Source: Dysidea avara (Eukaryota; Porifera; Demospongiae; Dictyoceratida; Dysideidae). From it: DNA of 64,000 nt. The stretch is from contig NC_089274.1 in NCBI RefSeq assembly GCF_963678975.1, positions 7,366,001-7,430,000 of the forward strand, read 5' to 3'. Shown piece after piece: positions 14,301-24,500 of this stretch (its first letter is position 1; each line of letters begins with the position of its first letter). The translations under genes and the position numbers were made by a program. Under the pieces are notes generated by a model. The model saw only the letters and a list, made by a program, of their open reading frames with translations, ran no database searches and was not told the origin of the DNA.

Positions 14301-15291
14301 GAATTATAGAAATATGGGAAGCAGAAACAGAAAAAAAGACCTGCGCTGGATAAAAGTCATCCTGTCATTCAAAATACCCCTGATAAAGTAGTGATATTAA
14401 AATACTCTAATAGAGCAGTCAACAATGGTTTACATTGAAAGCCTGTGAATTGATAAACTATCATAGCTGGCGTAGATTAAGTGCTTAGTCATCAACACTG
14501 AAAGTTATTCTCTTGAAACTGTAAACATTATAAAAGATTCTCCCATGCCAATGTAAGGATTTTCCCATATTTCCATGTTACAACTACTTTTAATCACTTG
14601 GATCACTACTTCAATTTTTTTTAAAAAAATTAAAAATTGAAGTACATATAAATTGCATGATAATGGTGCATCACTGTTTAATATTGTTTAATTTGTTGTA
14701 TGTCCCACCATGAGTAAGATACTGTCCTAAGGCCAAGTTTTTATTGACTTCTGTTCCGCTCTTTGAAACAGTTATCATAGGGAAAATAAAGCTAACATGA
14801 AACTAGTTAATGACTTGATGTTAACTCTAAAACACCTCTAAAGTTTAACTTTCACAGCTATAATTGCCTACTTTCTGTTTTTTGCTGACTTAAGTCAAGC
14901 CTTAAATGTGTACCAATTTAATATTTTTGTATCTTTCTGCAGGTGTATTTCAGATGAGCAGAGAACATTAGCATTAGGACTGCAGTCAGTGTTAATGAGA
15001 GTTATAGGAAACATTCCTGGTCCTATTGTGGTTGGTGCAGTGTTTGACTCATCTTGTATGTACTGGCAAGAACAGTGTGGGGACAGGGGAAAGTGTTATG
15101 TATACGACAATCATAATCTGACTCTTAGGTTATTCAGTATGACAACTGGTGTCAGAGTTTCATCTATTGTGTTTTCCTTCTGTGCTTGGATATTTTTTGG
15201 TGTTACCTTGTGCAATCGAAGCAAGAAGAAGTCTGACCCAGTACCACTAAAGCAAGATGAAGAAGAGGAAAGTGTAGAACAGATAAATTAA
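2332..15291 (+). CDS. Organic anion transporter (SLCO/OATP family), copy A
   Basis: A 12-TM plasma-membrane carrier of the OATP family, which moves large organic anions by facilitated exchange. Hand-built exons: 2332-2509, 11725-12669, 12722-12875, 12924-13077, 13548-13714 and 14943-15291. They total 1947 nt and close in frame to 648 aa, normal for the family. Hallmarks: first TM segment at about residues 33-53; SVLSSLETRYKFSS and HKPRWLGAGALFLGIGTLLF in the early helices; the signature-like DPGWVGAWW near residues 243-251; and a Cys-rich Kazal-like extracellular loop (about 435-495, CNSHCDCK...CSDG..YFSPCRAGC). The C-tail is acidic. The ATG is chosen because the matching ATG in copy B has the same context (CTACTGCTATGGA). 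All introns are GT-AG; introns 2 and 3 are only 52 and 48 bp. Substrate cannot be told from sequence. Copy B is its tandem paralogue. Confidence 0.93.
2541..3292. mobile_element. Inverted-repeat element in intron 1 of copy A
   Basis: It is bounded by the inverted pair ATGCACCTATCAAC and GTTGATAGGTGCAT. Within it, 2570-2868 is a second inverted repeat: GGTAGTCTGGCGCCGCCCGC on the left, with its complement near 2838-2860. The interior is unusually GC-rich for this window. It sits about 30 bp after the exon 1 donor. The matching stretch in copy B (18764-18840) runs through without it, so the insertion is private to copy A. Non-autonomous; superfamily not assigned. Confidence 0.7.
4044..4286. other. 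Possible relic with AATAAA-type end, uncertain
   Basis: The plus strand has an 80-codon open frame rich in Thr, Asn and Gln. The minus strand reads like a 3' UTR, ending in a GGCAAATAAACC polyadenylation-type signal after TACCCCTATAGTCTCATG. I read it as a possible retrotransposon 3' tail rather than a gene, with little confidence. Confidence 0.2.
5157..5718. mobile_element. TA-flanked MITE, CAGTGGAACCTGT ends
   Basis: Terminal inverted repeats CAGTGGAACCTGT and ACAGGTTCCACTG are flanked by TA on both sides (5155-5156 and 5719-5720). This is typical of Tc1/mariner-type non-autonomous elements. The interior repeats phrases like AAGCGGTCACC. Related short copies lie at 60457-60610 and, more distantly, 59451-59686. 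Confidence 0.8.
5729..6055. mobile_element. Near-perfect foldback MITE, AACAGCCAAGCTG family
   Basis: Two arms of about 150-160 bp are almost exact reverse complements around a centre near 5892. The element starts TAATCCAAAACAGCCAAGCT and ends with its complement. Two diverged relatives with the same ends sit in intron 5 of both transporter copies (13745-13943 and 32455-32636). Arm identity suggests recent insertion. It lies about 10 bp from the preceding TA-flanked MITE. Confidence 0.85.
6233..8965. repeat. 2.7-kb minisatellite of ~30-bp monomers
   Basis: Roughly ninety tandem monomers of about 30-31 bp follow the theme TAGCTGAACTCTCTACAAGG. They alternate between a GTAACTTCTTC type and a GGTGATTTGTTTG type, giving a higher-order unit of about 61 bp. 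There is no long open frame. Shorter relatives occur at 44965-45500 and 62080-62160. The array lies inside intron 1 of transporter copy A. Confidence 0.9.
8966..10031. repeat. Dispersed repeat segment following the minisatellite
   Basis: It starts with two copies of GACTGCTCTATTAG. Further on, 9550-9690 (A-rich run, then CATATCTCGGGAACGCGTGA and TTGCTCAAATTTGGAATG) is matched by 62180-62290, which also follows minisatellite-type text. Minisatellite and tail thus look like one composite repeat. A short (TA)n tract is at 9814-9832. Open frames here are unlike any protein I know. Confidence 0.5.
10032..10263. mobile_element. Foldback MITE, AACTAGAGTAGGGACC ends
   Basis: The arms pair from AACTAGAGTAGGGACCATAG to its complement, with a loop near 10140. 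The internal text CACAGTAAAACAATAAGAAG is mirrored. A close relative occupies the centre of the large palindrome at 30467-30707. Confidence 0.8.
10313..10490. repeat. Dispersed repeat with CTGA-rich edge
   Basis: GACTGACTGACTGGTGACCC is followed by AAGTGAAGTATCCATTATGC and GTTCAACCCATTACACAGCA. The same phrases occur at 30001-30400, 30780-31030 and, in part, around 15625-15890 and 20400-20670. This is one moderately repeated family. Confidence 0.6.
10795..10879. repeat. (CA)n microsatellite
   Basis: An imperfect CA dinucleotide run interrupted by CATA, CATG and CACG. Frames through it on both strands are low-complexity artefacts. Confidence 0.95.
13745..13943. mobile_element. MITE in intron 5 of copy A, shared with copy B
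   Basis: The ends AACAGCCAAGCTGC and GCAGCTTGGCTGATTTGG mark it as an AACAGCCAAGCTG-family element. It starts 30 bp after the exon 5 donor. A relative starts 34 bp after the same donor in copy B. Common descent from before the gene duplication is the simplest reading. Confidence 0.75.
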
Positions 15292-15380
15292 ACATTTACT
15301 AATCAGATTATTTGTTTCAATTTATGGTTTCCTCAGAAAGATATATAATACAGTAGCACAAATTGATATGTATACAACAA

Positions 15381-15610
15381 GGAAAATTAGGAATTTTTAA
15401 AGTCAATTAGGGATCATAGAAAAAATAGGGAAACAAAGTATGTCGCCTACACTTGCAGATATACTAGTAGACATTTAATCCCTACTTAGGTCTATGCCTA
15501 TATATGAGTGAATTAGGGGATTACATGTCCACTAGTATATCTGCAGGTGTAGGCAGCCTCCCTTGTTTCCTCACTTTTTTCTATGTGAACTTAAAATTTC
15601 TAATTTTTCC
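15381..15610. mobile_element. Foldback MITE with CTGCAGATATACTAGT arms
   Basis: GGAAAATTAGGAATTTTTAA at the left is mirrored by AAAATTTCTAATTTTTCC at the right. GCAGATATACTAGTAGAC is mirrored by GTCCACTAGTATATCTGC. A partial relative lies at 20880-21010. Confidence 0.75.
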
Positions 15611-16694
15611 TAATACTACATTATTATGACTGGTGAACCCATGTATACCACATCAAAAGATAAAATGGTGCCAGCATTAATGCCACAACTATCAATTGCT
15701 GACTTGAAAGTGAAATGGGAAGTCCATGATGCGTGTATTGTACATACTGTGGTATGCCAAAAGGCACCTGTTGGGCTAAAGTAACGTTAAACAATGAAAC
15801 AAGCCCATGGCCTTAGCCGTTGAGTTGCGCTTGTCTGAAGGCATCAAGTAGGTATCCAGTTACTCAGTGAAAAATTCTATTGAATAAAAAAATTACAGCA
15901 ATCTATTGGAAACATTTAGGATTGTACTGAAGGCATGGTTATACCTAACTAATACTGTCAAAGCACTGGGAAGGTATTGGTTTTGGATGATATTTTAGAA
16001 CCTCCATGATCCCTAATATACAGTACTACTATACTGTATATCACTCTATACTTACTTGGTAGCCATAAATACACCAACACAAAAGTAACTTCAGCTTTTT
16101 GATCTCATAATTACTTCAAATGTTTGCTCCAAAAACCTATATAGCTACTGGCTGCTTTAATAGTTAGGGTTCTAAGACACTGTTGGATAACAACATGCTA
16201 CAGTGATGCATTCATAAGGTCCATAGCTTACACTGTTCTAGAGTTATAACCATTTGTAAGCATTAAGTTGACCTGCTCACATGCAGCGTTGTTCTTGTAT
16301 GTACTACAGTTTTTAAACTGACAAATTGTATTCAAAAATGAAAGCTGTAGCATCTAGGAGTTGAACTTTCTCATGATTGCATGCCCATCAGAGAATCTTG
16401 GAGCACTTCTTTGCAGGAAACAATCTTGCCACTATATCGCAAAGTTACTGTTAGATGAAGGTTACTTGTGTGGGAATACGGAAATTTATGAAGAAATATA
16501 CCACCTATCAACTGGAACAATTACAAGGCAAGAGAGGGTGCAGAAAGGCCAAGTGTACTTACTGCTGAGGTACATCTGATGGTAGAGCAGCAAATGGTCT
16601 GAAACAATGGCATACCGTGCTTTGAAAATAATCAGAAAGTAATTGCTCATGACCAATCATATAAGGGAGTAATAGGAATTCTGTATTTGTAAAG

Positions 16695-16951
16695 GAATAC
16701 TCCCACTGCTTGAAGTTTCTTAGTTTACTAGAGTGGTATATCCCCAGTATATGGAACAGTTAATTGTTTGGAATTTTAGTAGCTTTTCAGTAAACCTGCA
16801 TTCACTGATGTTTACTGAGAGTTTAAAACTTAGTAAAACAATTATGTTCCATATACTTAAAGTTACTGACATTTTACTATCAGTATAACTGGGCACAACT
16901 ACAGTAAAGCAGCTTAACAAATTAGTAAACTAAGAACCTTCAAGCAGTGTC
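16695..16951. mobile_element. MITE bounded by an empty/filled site comparison
   Basis: Copy A flank reads TTTGTAAAG directly joined to CCAAGCTG (near 970-985). Copy B flank has 257 bp between the same words. The insert has inverted ends CACTGCTTGAAG and CTTCAAGCAGTG, followed inward by TTCTTAGTTTACTA and its complement. It inserted after the transporter duplication, or was lost cleanly from A. Confidence 0.8.
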
Positions 16952-17241
16952 CCAAGCTGCAGTCAAGTTGTAATTCTAGCTCTTGAAGTCAAGAGTCAGA
17001 AGAAGCATGCCCTGTAACTTGGCTTCTCTGGACAATAACATTTAAAATGCTAGTGCAGAAAGTACCTGGATAAAGCAAAGCTTGCTATAGGCGAGAGATT
17101 CACCACACATTTCATGCATTTGCTTTGCATCGGTCTGCAAACCTTGTTGTAACATATTTTAAATAATTGGGTATACATATCTGCATGACTGTGACATATT
17201 AAACCACAGAGCCACTGTCACTTTAGAATAGGTCATAGTGT

Positions 17242-17796
17242 TTAATAGTACTGCATGTTGCATGGTGAATCATAAGCTTTGACTCAACCACATGCCAGGA
17301 CACTTCAGTCTGTTTTCTGCGCTGATTTACAAGTAGCTCCTGTAGATTTGTTTGCTGAGCATACATCTTTCTTGAACTCTGAGTTGCCTTGCACGCTGTC
17401 TATTCATGTGGCACTCTATCAGTTCATCTAAAGTTATATGGTGGTAAAATAGCATTCTAGTACATTCAGCTACTGCATGTCATCAAGAGTCCATAATAAG
17501 AGACCTCTTATGGACTCATGGATAGTGCTGTAATTTGATTACAACCTGCTGGAGTTGGTCCACCCTGTTATGACAACATAGAATGCTATTTTACCACCAT
17601 ATAACTTTAGATGAACTGATAGAGTGCCACATGAATAGACAGCGTGCAAGGCAACTCAGGGTTCAAGAAAGATGTATGCTCAGCAAACAAATCTACAGGA
17701 GCTACTTGTAAAGCAGCGCAGAAAACAGACTGAAGTGTCCTGGCATGTGGTTGAGTCAAAGCTTATGATTCACCATGCAACATGCAGTACTATTAA
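17242..17796. mobile_element. Foldback element with two 218-bp arms
   Basis: The arms 17242-17459 and 17579-17796 have equal length and are almost exact reverse complements (TTAATAGTACTGCATGTTGC at the outer left). They are separated by a ~119-bp loop. The open frame in the right arm is just one arm read through and shows no known protein. Confidence 0.85.
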
Positions 17797-18573
17797 TCCA
17801 TGTACTTTTAAAATGCTTACTTTCCAGTATGATAGGTTTCTAAATCATTATCTCACATAATTATAGTACAGTACACTTATTATGCTGAAATTGTCATGGT
17901 CCTTGCAAGTTTAAGGACAAACAAGTCAAGATTAAACTTTCTGTACACTGCATAAGCAACTTAGAGAAACCAAAGGAAGCACTGCTTTCCTTATCCCCAT
18001 ACTCTTAAGCCAGGGATAGGGTAACTTTGGAAATGAAACTGCACAGTGATGTTTGAATAATAAACAGGTGTGGATGCCATTCTGGGGTCTGGGGCCATAC
18101 TCCCCTGGAATATTTGAAGGTCTGTTATAGCAGTTTAGCTGTGTTTGTAAGATAAATTATTAGCTACGGCTTTTAAAAGGAGCTATGTATCTGTTAGTGG
18201 TTGACTGCTCTATTAGAGTATTTAATTGTAAGTAGTGATCAATAAATAATGGGGGCGTGGCACCCCTTCTGAAAATGGTCAAAATGCTTCAACAAACCTT
18301 CAGAAAAAAATTGGTGCTTTTATCCGCCTCGTAACAATTTCTTTGCTAAGCTACGTATACCCTACTATACAGACCACGTGCTCCTTCATGCAGCCAGCTA
18401 TCATTGAACACGTGCTAACCACCGGGCATTAAAAAGAATGAATATTGAGGTGAGATCACGACTTAAGGCCGAACGTTTACCTAAGGTCGAATTTCCTCCT
18501 TAACCTAAGTACTGTTACTGATCGCTTGGAATAAGTTACTCGCTTCTAACGGATCCTAGTGGACTCTACTGCT

Positions 18574-21500
18574 ATGGAAAACGAGCAAAGAGAGGACAGC
18601 GAAGTGTTACCCCTTTTATCTTCCATCAGGACTACCAAAGATGCTGAGACAAGCTGTGGATTTTTTGGATTTCGACCACGATGTTTGCAGATCTTTGCAA
18701 AACCGATCTGCGTTATGATTATGCTAAGTATCTACTGCTTGCTACAAGGAAGCATCTTAACTGGTATGTGAATACATTGTGTATCCTACAGTGTCATGTG
18801 GAACATACTATTTGTGCTGTGCCCCCCTGGATAATAAAGGTCCACTGAAATGGTAAGGCCACTCCAAACTTGTTTCCCAGTTCATTAACCTCAAAAAACA
18901 TGTGGGCAAGCGGTTCATTCATTATCCATTGTTCATTATAGATATTTCCACTAATTTTCGAAATTCATAACTAACAGGTAAGAATACAGTAGAAATATAT
19001 TTAAACTAAGAACCTGAACAATGAAAACCTAGCTAAATGGGCTTTCTGAATGCTATAACTAGTTATTGCTATATATGTAATCACAGGATAAATAATGAAT
19101 AAAATGTTGACAGCAATAATGAATGACCATGCGAGAAGAGAATTTGCATGCGGGCGGGAAATGGGAACAATGAATTTTACTGGAGTGGCCTAAAATATAC
19201 ACACTTTGGTTATTACCAATCCTTGCTACCAGTGGGATAGGGATTTAGTCAGATTTAGTACATTGTGGTTAGTCAATTATATTGCATCATAACACATCAG
19301 ACAAAGAAACATAGTACATGTGAGGTGCCATAAAGCGACATAAGTGTCCATCTACAGCTAAATTCGATTTAGTCTCACGTTGTATCTACCATAATGACTT
19401 TAAGCATGAATCTACAACCATTAATAAGCCTACAGAAGATAGTTAGTAAATTTATACTGATTTTGTGAAGAATGCTCAAGATCATGGGACTGTAAATCAA
19501 CAGTACAGTGGTCAAAACAAGTCTAAGTTTATTTCTTGAATGTTCTAGTGAATACATTTAAGGGTCCAATACAGTGGATGGAGATAGAGAAATGTGAGGA
19601 AAAACAATTGCAATGGCGCTACTAGATATTATTCCTGCCAGGCGGAGAAACGACTCAGGAAAGTGTAACAGTGATACCATTGTTTGTTTCATGGTATTGT
19701 TAACCCAGCTTTGTAACCTAACCCAGCCAATTAATCTTACTTCAGAGAGCATAATGAAGCATGAGCTTTGATAGCACAAAGTACTACAAGCCAAGCTACA
19801 GGCAACTACTCCACTATTGTTTTCCAGCAGAACATTCCAGTAATCTTCGAATACTACTAAGTTATTGCCACTTGCACATCAGACTACCAGGGACGCAGAC
19901 TATACTTTCACCTCTTTGTCTATCTTTCCTATTGTAAAGTGTGTAATAACAGTATTTCTGGTTATGTGACATAACTAGGCTTGTGGTTTAATATCTCAGT
20001 ATAGCAACATAAATGAATTAGTAAAAAGGTGTTTTTGTACATTACATGATACAAACAACCTATGTATTTATAAATGAAAAGTGAATTTTCTATTTCAGTG
20101 GACCTATAAGCGTCTGTTTAGTTTGATTATTCAATCAGTGAGTACTGGTCAGGCCCAATTTTCCGTGCAATTCTTATGATTCTCAAAAATAGTGTACTGT
20201 ATATTAGGGATCATAGAGGCTGCACTTTCGCACAATAAAATATTGACCAGAAACTTCACAATACTTCATAGTGCTATTACAGTATTGTACAACCAAACCC
20301 AGTAGTGCTTCAGTACTACCCTAAACACTTCCAATAGGTTGCTACAAAACTTTGATTTTTTTATTTGATAGAACTGACTGATGCGTAACTCGTAAGGCTA
20401 TGGGCTTGACATTTTCATTACTAGATGTTGATTCAGCCCAACAGGTACCTTGGCATACCACAGTACACACAGCGTACGAATCATGGACCTACCCTTGTCC
20501 TCCTTTGTGTCCCATTTGTCTTTGCTGATAGCCCAAGGTGTTAATTCGCAGAAGCATGCAATGGCTTCCCTGCATTTGTAAATGGAAATCCTCTGCATTT
20601 TCCATAGTGACAGGATTGATTTCAGAGACTGCTCTTCATTTGTAGTGCTGTATAACAGGCTCAGCATGGCTGAAAATGAAGTGTAATGGCGAATTCACAT
20701 AATTGATAGTTGGGAGACACATTCAGATGAAAACATTAAGTATGGTGCCATTCACGTGTTTGATGCTGTTTGCATGGTTTACCAGTCAATATATGTTACA
20801 AACAATAAACAAGCAAGTGCAAGGAAAAATTATATTTAAGCTTCATAGAATAAAAGGTAGTGAGATAAGGAAGGTCTGCATTTGATCCCTAATTTAGTCG
20901 TGGGTATAGACTGTCAGTGAAGTAGGGATTAAATGTCCACTAGTGTATCTGCAGATGTAGGCATCTAGGCGACCTTCTTTGTTTCGTTACTTTATATGCC
21001 TGTGATCCCGAATCAAACTTATTGTACTTGTATTTGTAGGATCATGAAAATTTTCACATTCTCACGAAAAGTATAGTGACCAGAACCATACCTTCACGAC
21101 ACTTTAGCTGTGTCAGTACTACCCAGATATGCCCTGTAGTGTTGTACTAATTATTGGTAGCAGATGATATTAGCTAATTTTACAAATACCAGTATATATC
21201 AGTAATGAAGCAGAATAATTAACTGATTAACTGAAACCCACAATCAATGAGTAAAGACGGTAATAAACATGTGACAGTAAAGAAAGTGCGGATGTAACGG
21301 TCAGTGGTAAAACATTTATTTGTTGTAACTATTTTATAACTGTTTAGGTTTGTCTACAAAAAGTATGGTTGCAAGGCTATAGCAGGCTGTGTATATTTAT
21401 TGGCCACCCCCGCAATTAGTTGATCGCATTTTGCAAAGGATCTGTAATCCCAAACAAAGCACTGTTTGAGAACCTGGCTTAGCTGCCTGGGGAACAAACC

Positions 21501-24500
21501 CCCAGACCCCTTGGCTGTATTACATTGAAAGCCGACAATTTCTAATTTACTTATCATATCAGATCAATAAAAAGTAGTGCGTATGGCTGACCTCCAATAT
21601 AGTTCATGAATGATCTGATCCCTCAAAATCTCTGGGCTTTAGCCCTGAATTGTCTGCCTGATCAGTATGGGATTTCATAACATTTTAACCTGGAGGCAGA
21701 TGTATTTAGTAAAAGCATACAATGGGATATTCTTATACATGAAATGAAACCTAATTAATAACATGTAAACAGTTTTATACAACAATAAAGTGTACTTTTG
21801 ATACAAAGTGATGAACAGCAGACGTCATCTTTGCCAAAACTTGACGGCTTTTTTATGATACAGGCATCCATTACAAGATCATGTGATCTATATTGTATGC
21901 CACTAGATTTTTTAGTGCATGAGGTGTTTAGTTTAGGCCATAGCACCAAGTATGGTGAAGATATTCCTTGTTTAATGAAGCAGTGTATAGCCATGGTGGA
22001 CATTTGATGAAAAAGGTTGTTTTCTAAGTAGTGTGATGAAAGCAGGCTTGGGGTCCAATTCTTTGAAAAGTATTTAAATACAAGTACTCTGAAAGTATGA
22101 AATACAAAATACAAATACTTATACCCAGGATGTATTTCAAATACCGTATATGACCGTATTAAAGCCGGGCTCAAATACACGCAGGGGCTCAAATATACGC
22201 CGGGTACAGCTAAGGGACTGTCATAATAAACGCCGGGGCTCATTTAAACGCCGGGGTGTTAATGATATGCACTGAAAGGGGTTCTAAACTCGTGTCAGCT
22301 GCTAACTATACAGTGATGTCTCGTCACCAGTCTTATGATGTCTTGTCTTGTTCGACTACGCCTTCTGTTCTGGTGATGGCCATAGCGTATTTATTGTGGT
22401 CATTGTCATCTTTCCGCCCGACTTCCAATATTTCACCCAGCAGAGGAGTCCAAATGGGTGGATTTCGTATTTCATAGGTACTTGTACTGGCACCTGTCAT
22501 TCTCAACGAGTGGCTAGTAAGAAATAAATGCCCGGGCCCAAATTAACGCCGGTCTCATTTAAACACCGGGTCGATAATGATTTATAGGAAATAAACGCCC
22601 GAGCTTCTATACGGTCATATACGGTACAAATACTTTTAAAAGCGTTATACTTTTAAAATACTTCTGTACTTTGATCCTTTGATCTGAACTACACGTTACA
22701 CAACCACCCAATAGTACACACCTCTGTTTTAATATTGTTCTAATAAAATTTCAAGTGTATGGAAAAACAACTAACATTATAATGCCTGAAAACAATTAGA
22801 GTAGACTTCTTGCTCTTCTTTGATGACATGGAGCTATGTTACAGGGTTTGAATGCTTGTGCTTATATACTATTCAACTTCAAAGGAAAGTAAGTTCTTCA
22901 TAACTCTTCCCATTCAAAGAAATTGAAAGAAAATAATTAATATTGATATATTTTTACAGATTAAGGTATCAATAAGTCAAAGAGATCATCTTCCAACCAA
23001 ATAAATTTTTAAGTTCTTACACAGTGTATTTAAGTACAAATACTAATACATGTTGTTTGAAACTTCAAATACTCAAAAACAGTATTTAAATACAGCTAAA
23101 TACAAATACTCATGTATTTCACCCCAAGTCTGGATGAAAAGCATTTTACCCAACTTCATTGATGCTTGGTGCCATTTTATCAAGAGTATTGTAGTGGTTG
23201 TCTATTGTCAATACCTGCAACATTTTAGTTTGTATAGAGGCATGCATCAAAGCCAAAATATAGGCTTACCAGATTCAAAGGTTTAAAAAATACTACCATG
23301 CTGTTTAGAGTTGGATGACAGCTGATTAATGGATCATCCTACCTTTTATAGTGTAAAAGAAAACTTTTTAATTCCATTAAAAACTTCATCAACCTCCTAC
23401 CATACTTTCCAATAGGAAGTTGTGTTTTGTTTTATTTAATTTTTAAGAATTCCGTGGTAGTTAGTAGTGTTGCACCGATATGCATTTTTTCACATTTACC
23501 AATACCGATTATTTGCCTATCCCTATAACCGATATGCCGATATTTACCGATATTCTTCAATTCTTCAGAACAGGGAAGGAGGAGCAGAAAATCACCTAAA
23601 GTTTATGTGTATGAACTGCATTTGTAATGATAATGTAATCAATGTAATTAATTGCGTGAGCGTGGACTTTTACATTGTTTTCTACACTAACCCCTTTTAT
23701 GGAAAAGGAAGCCAAGTAGTTATATAACATCTAAGCCAGCTTATCAAACAGTGTTTTTAGTGGGACTCCAGACCCTTTGTAAAGAGTGATCAACTAATTG
23801 TGTGGGCGGCTGATAAATGTACACAGCCTACTATAGCCTTGCAACCATACTTGTGCAAACAAACAAGCCAAAACAGTTACAGCAAACCACTTACTACTAC
23901 ATTCACCACCTTCTTCACTTTCACCTGTTCATTACTGTCATTAACGATTGATTGTGGGTTTGGGTTAATCAGCAAATTATTTCCGCTTCGTAGCCGACAC
24001 CGATACTTGTAAAATTAGCTAATATCGGCTGTTACCGATACTTCAACCGATTATCGGTGCAACACTAGTAGTTAGGTATTAATACTGTGACATAGCACCA
24101 TACCGGCTTTGCCAAATCTCATAACACCCAGCTCTAGCTGTGATTTTACTTGGTGTCATCTTTATCAAATGGTACTGTAGTACCGTTTAAGTAGGGATAC
24201 AGGTGAAAATTTCACGTGCTGCCCAAAATTCCACCTTTGAAAATCATCCTAGAGACATCTTACAATACAAAATACACCTTTACGGAACAGTACTACTAGT
24301 CCATATAATATATAATACAGCATTAAATATAACAAAACACTTACAGGTGGCCAGATATAGAATTTTTTAAAATTGCCAAAACTTGAATTTTAGACTGACT
24401 GACTGCCTGACTGACTGACTGACTGACTGACTGACTGACTGACTGACTGACTGACTGACTGACTGACTGACTGACTGACTGACTGACTGACTGACTGACT

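Larger units (their letters stand above)
15292..18573. other. Intergenic region between the two transporter copies
   Basis: No gene seen. It holds three inverted-repeat elements (15381-15610, 16695-16951 and 17242-17796), a diverged copy of the CTGA-edge repeat family (about 15625-15890) and a GACTGCTCTATTAGAGTATT motif near 18208. The last ~80 bp before copy B (AACCTAAGTACTG...CTTCTAACG) is presumably its 5' UTR. No TATA box is obvious. Confidence 0.6.

Noticed and set aside
17672..17860. 62-codon frame in the foldback right arm
   Set aside because: The frame lies mostly within one arm of an inverted repeat and has no domain match I know.
20398..20667. 89-codon frame similar to one at 29649-29936
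   Set aside because: The resemblance (SKDKxDTKED) is real, but both lie in a dispersed repeat with mirrored copies. No protein family recognised, so it is treated as repeat DNA.
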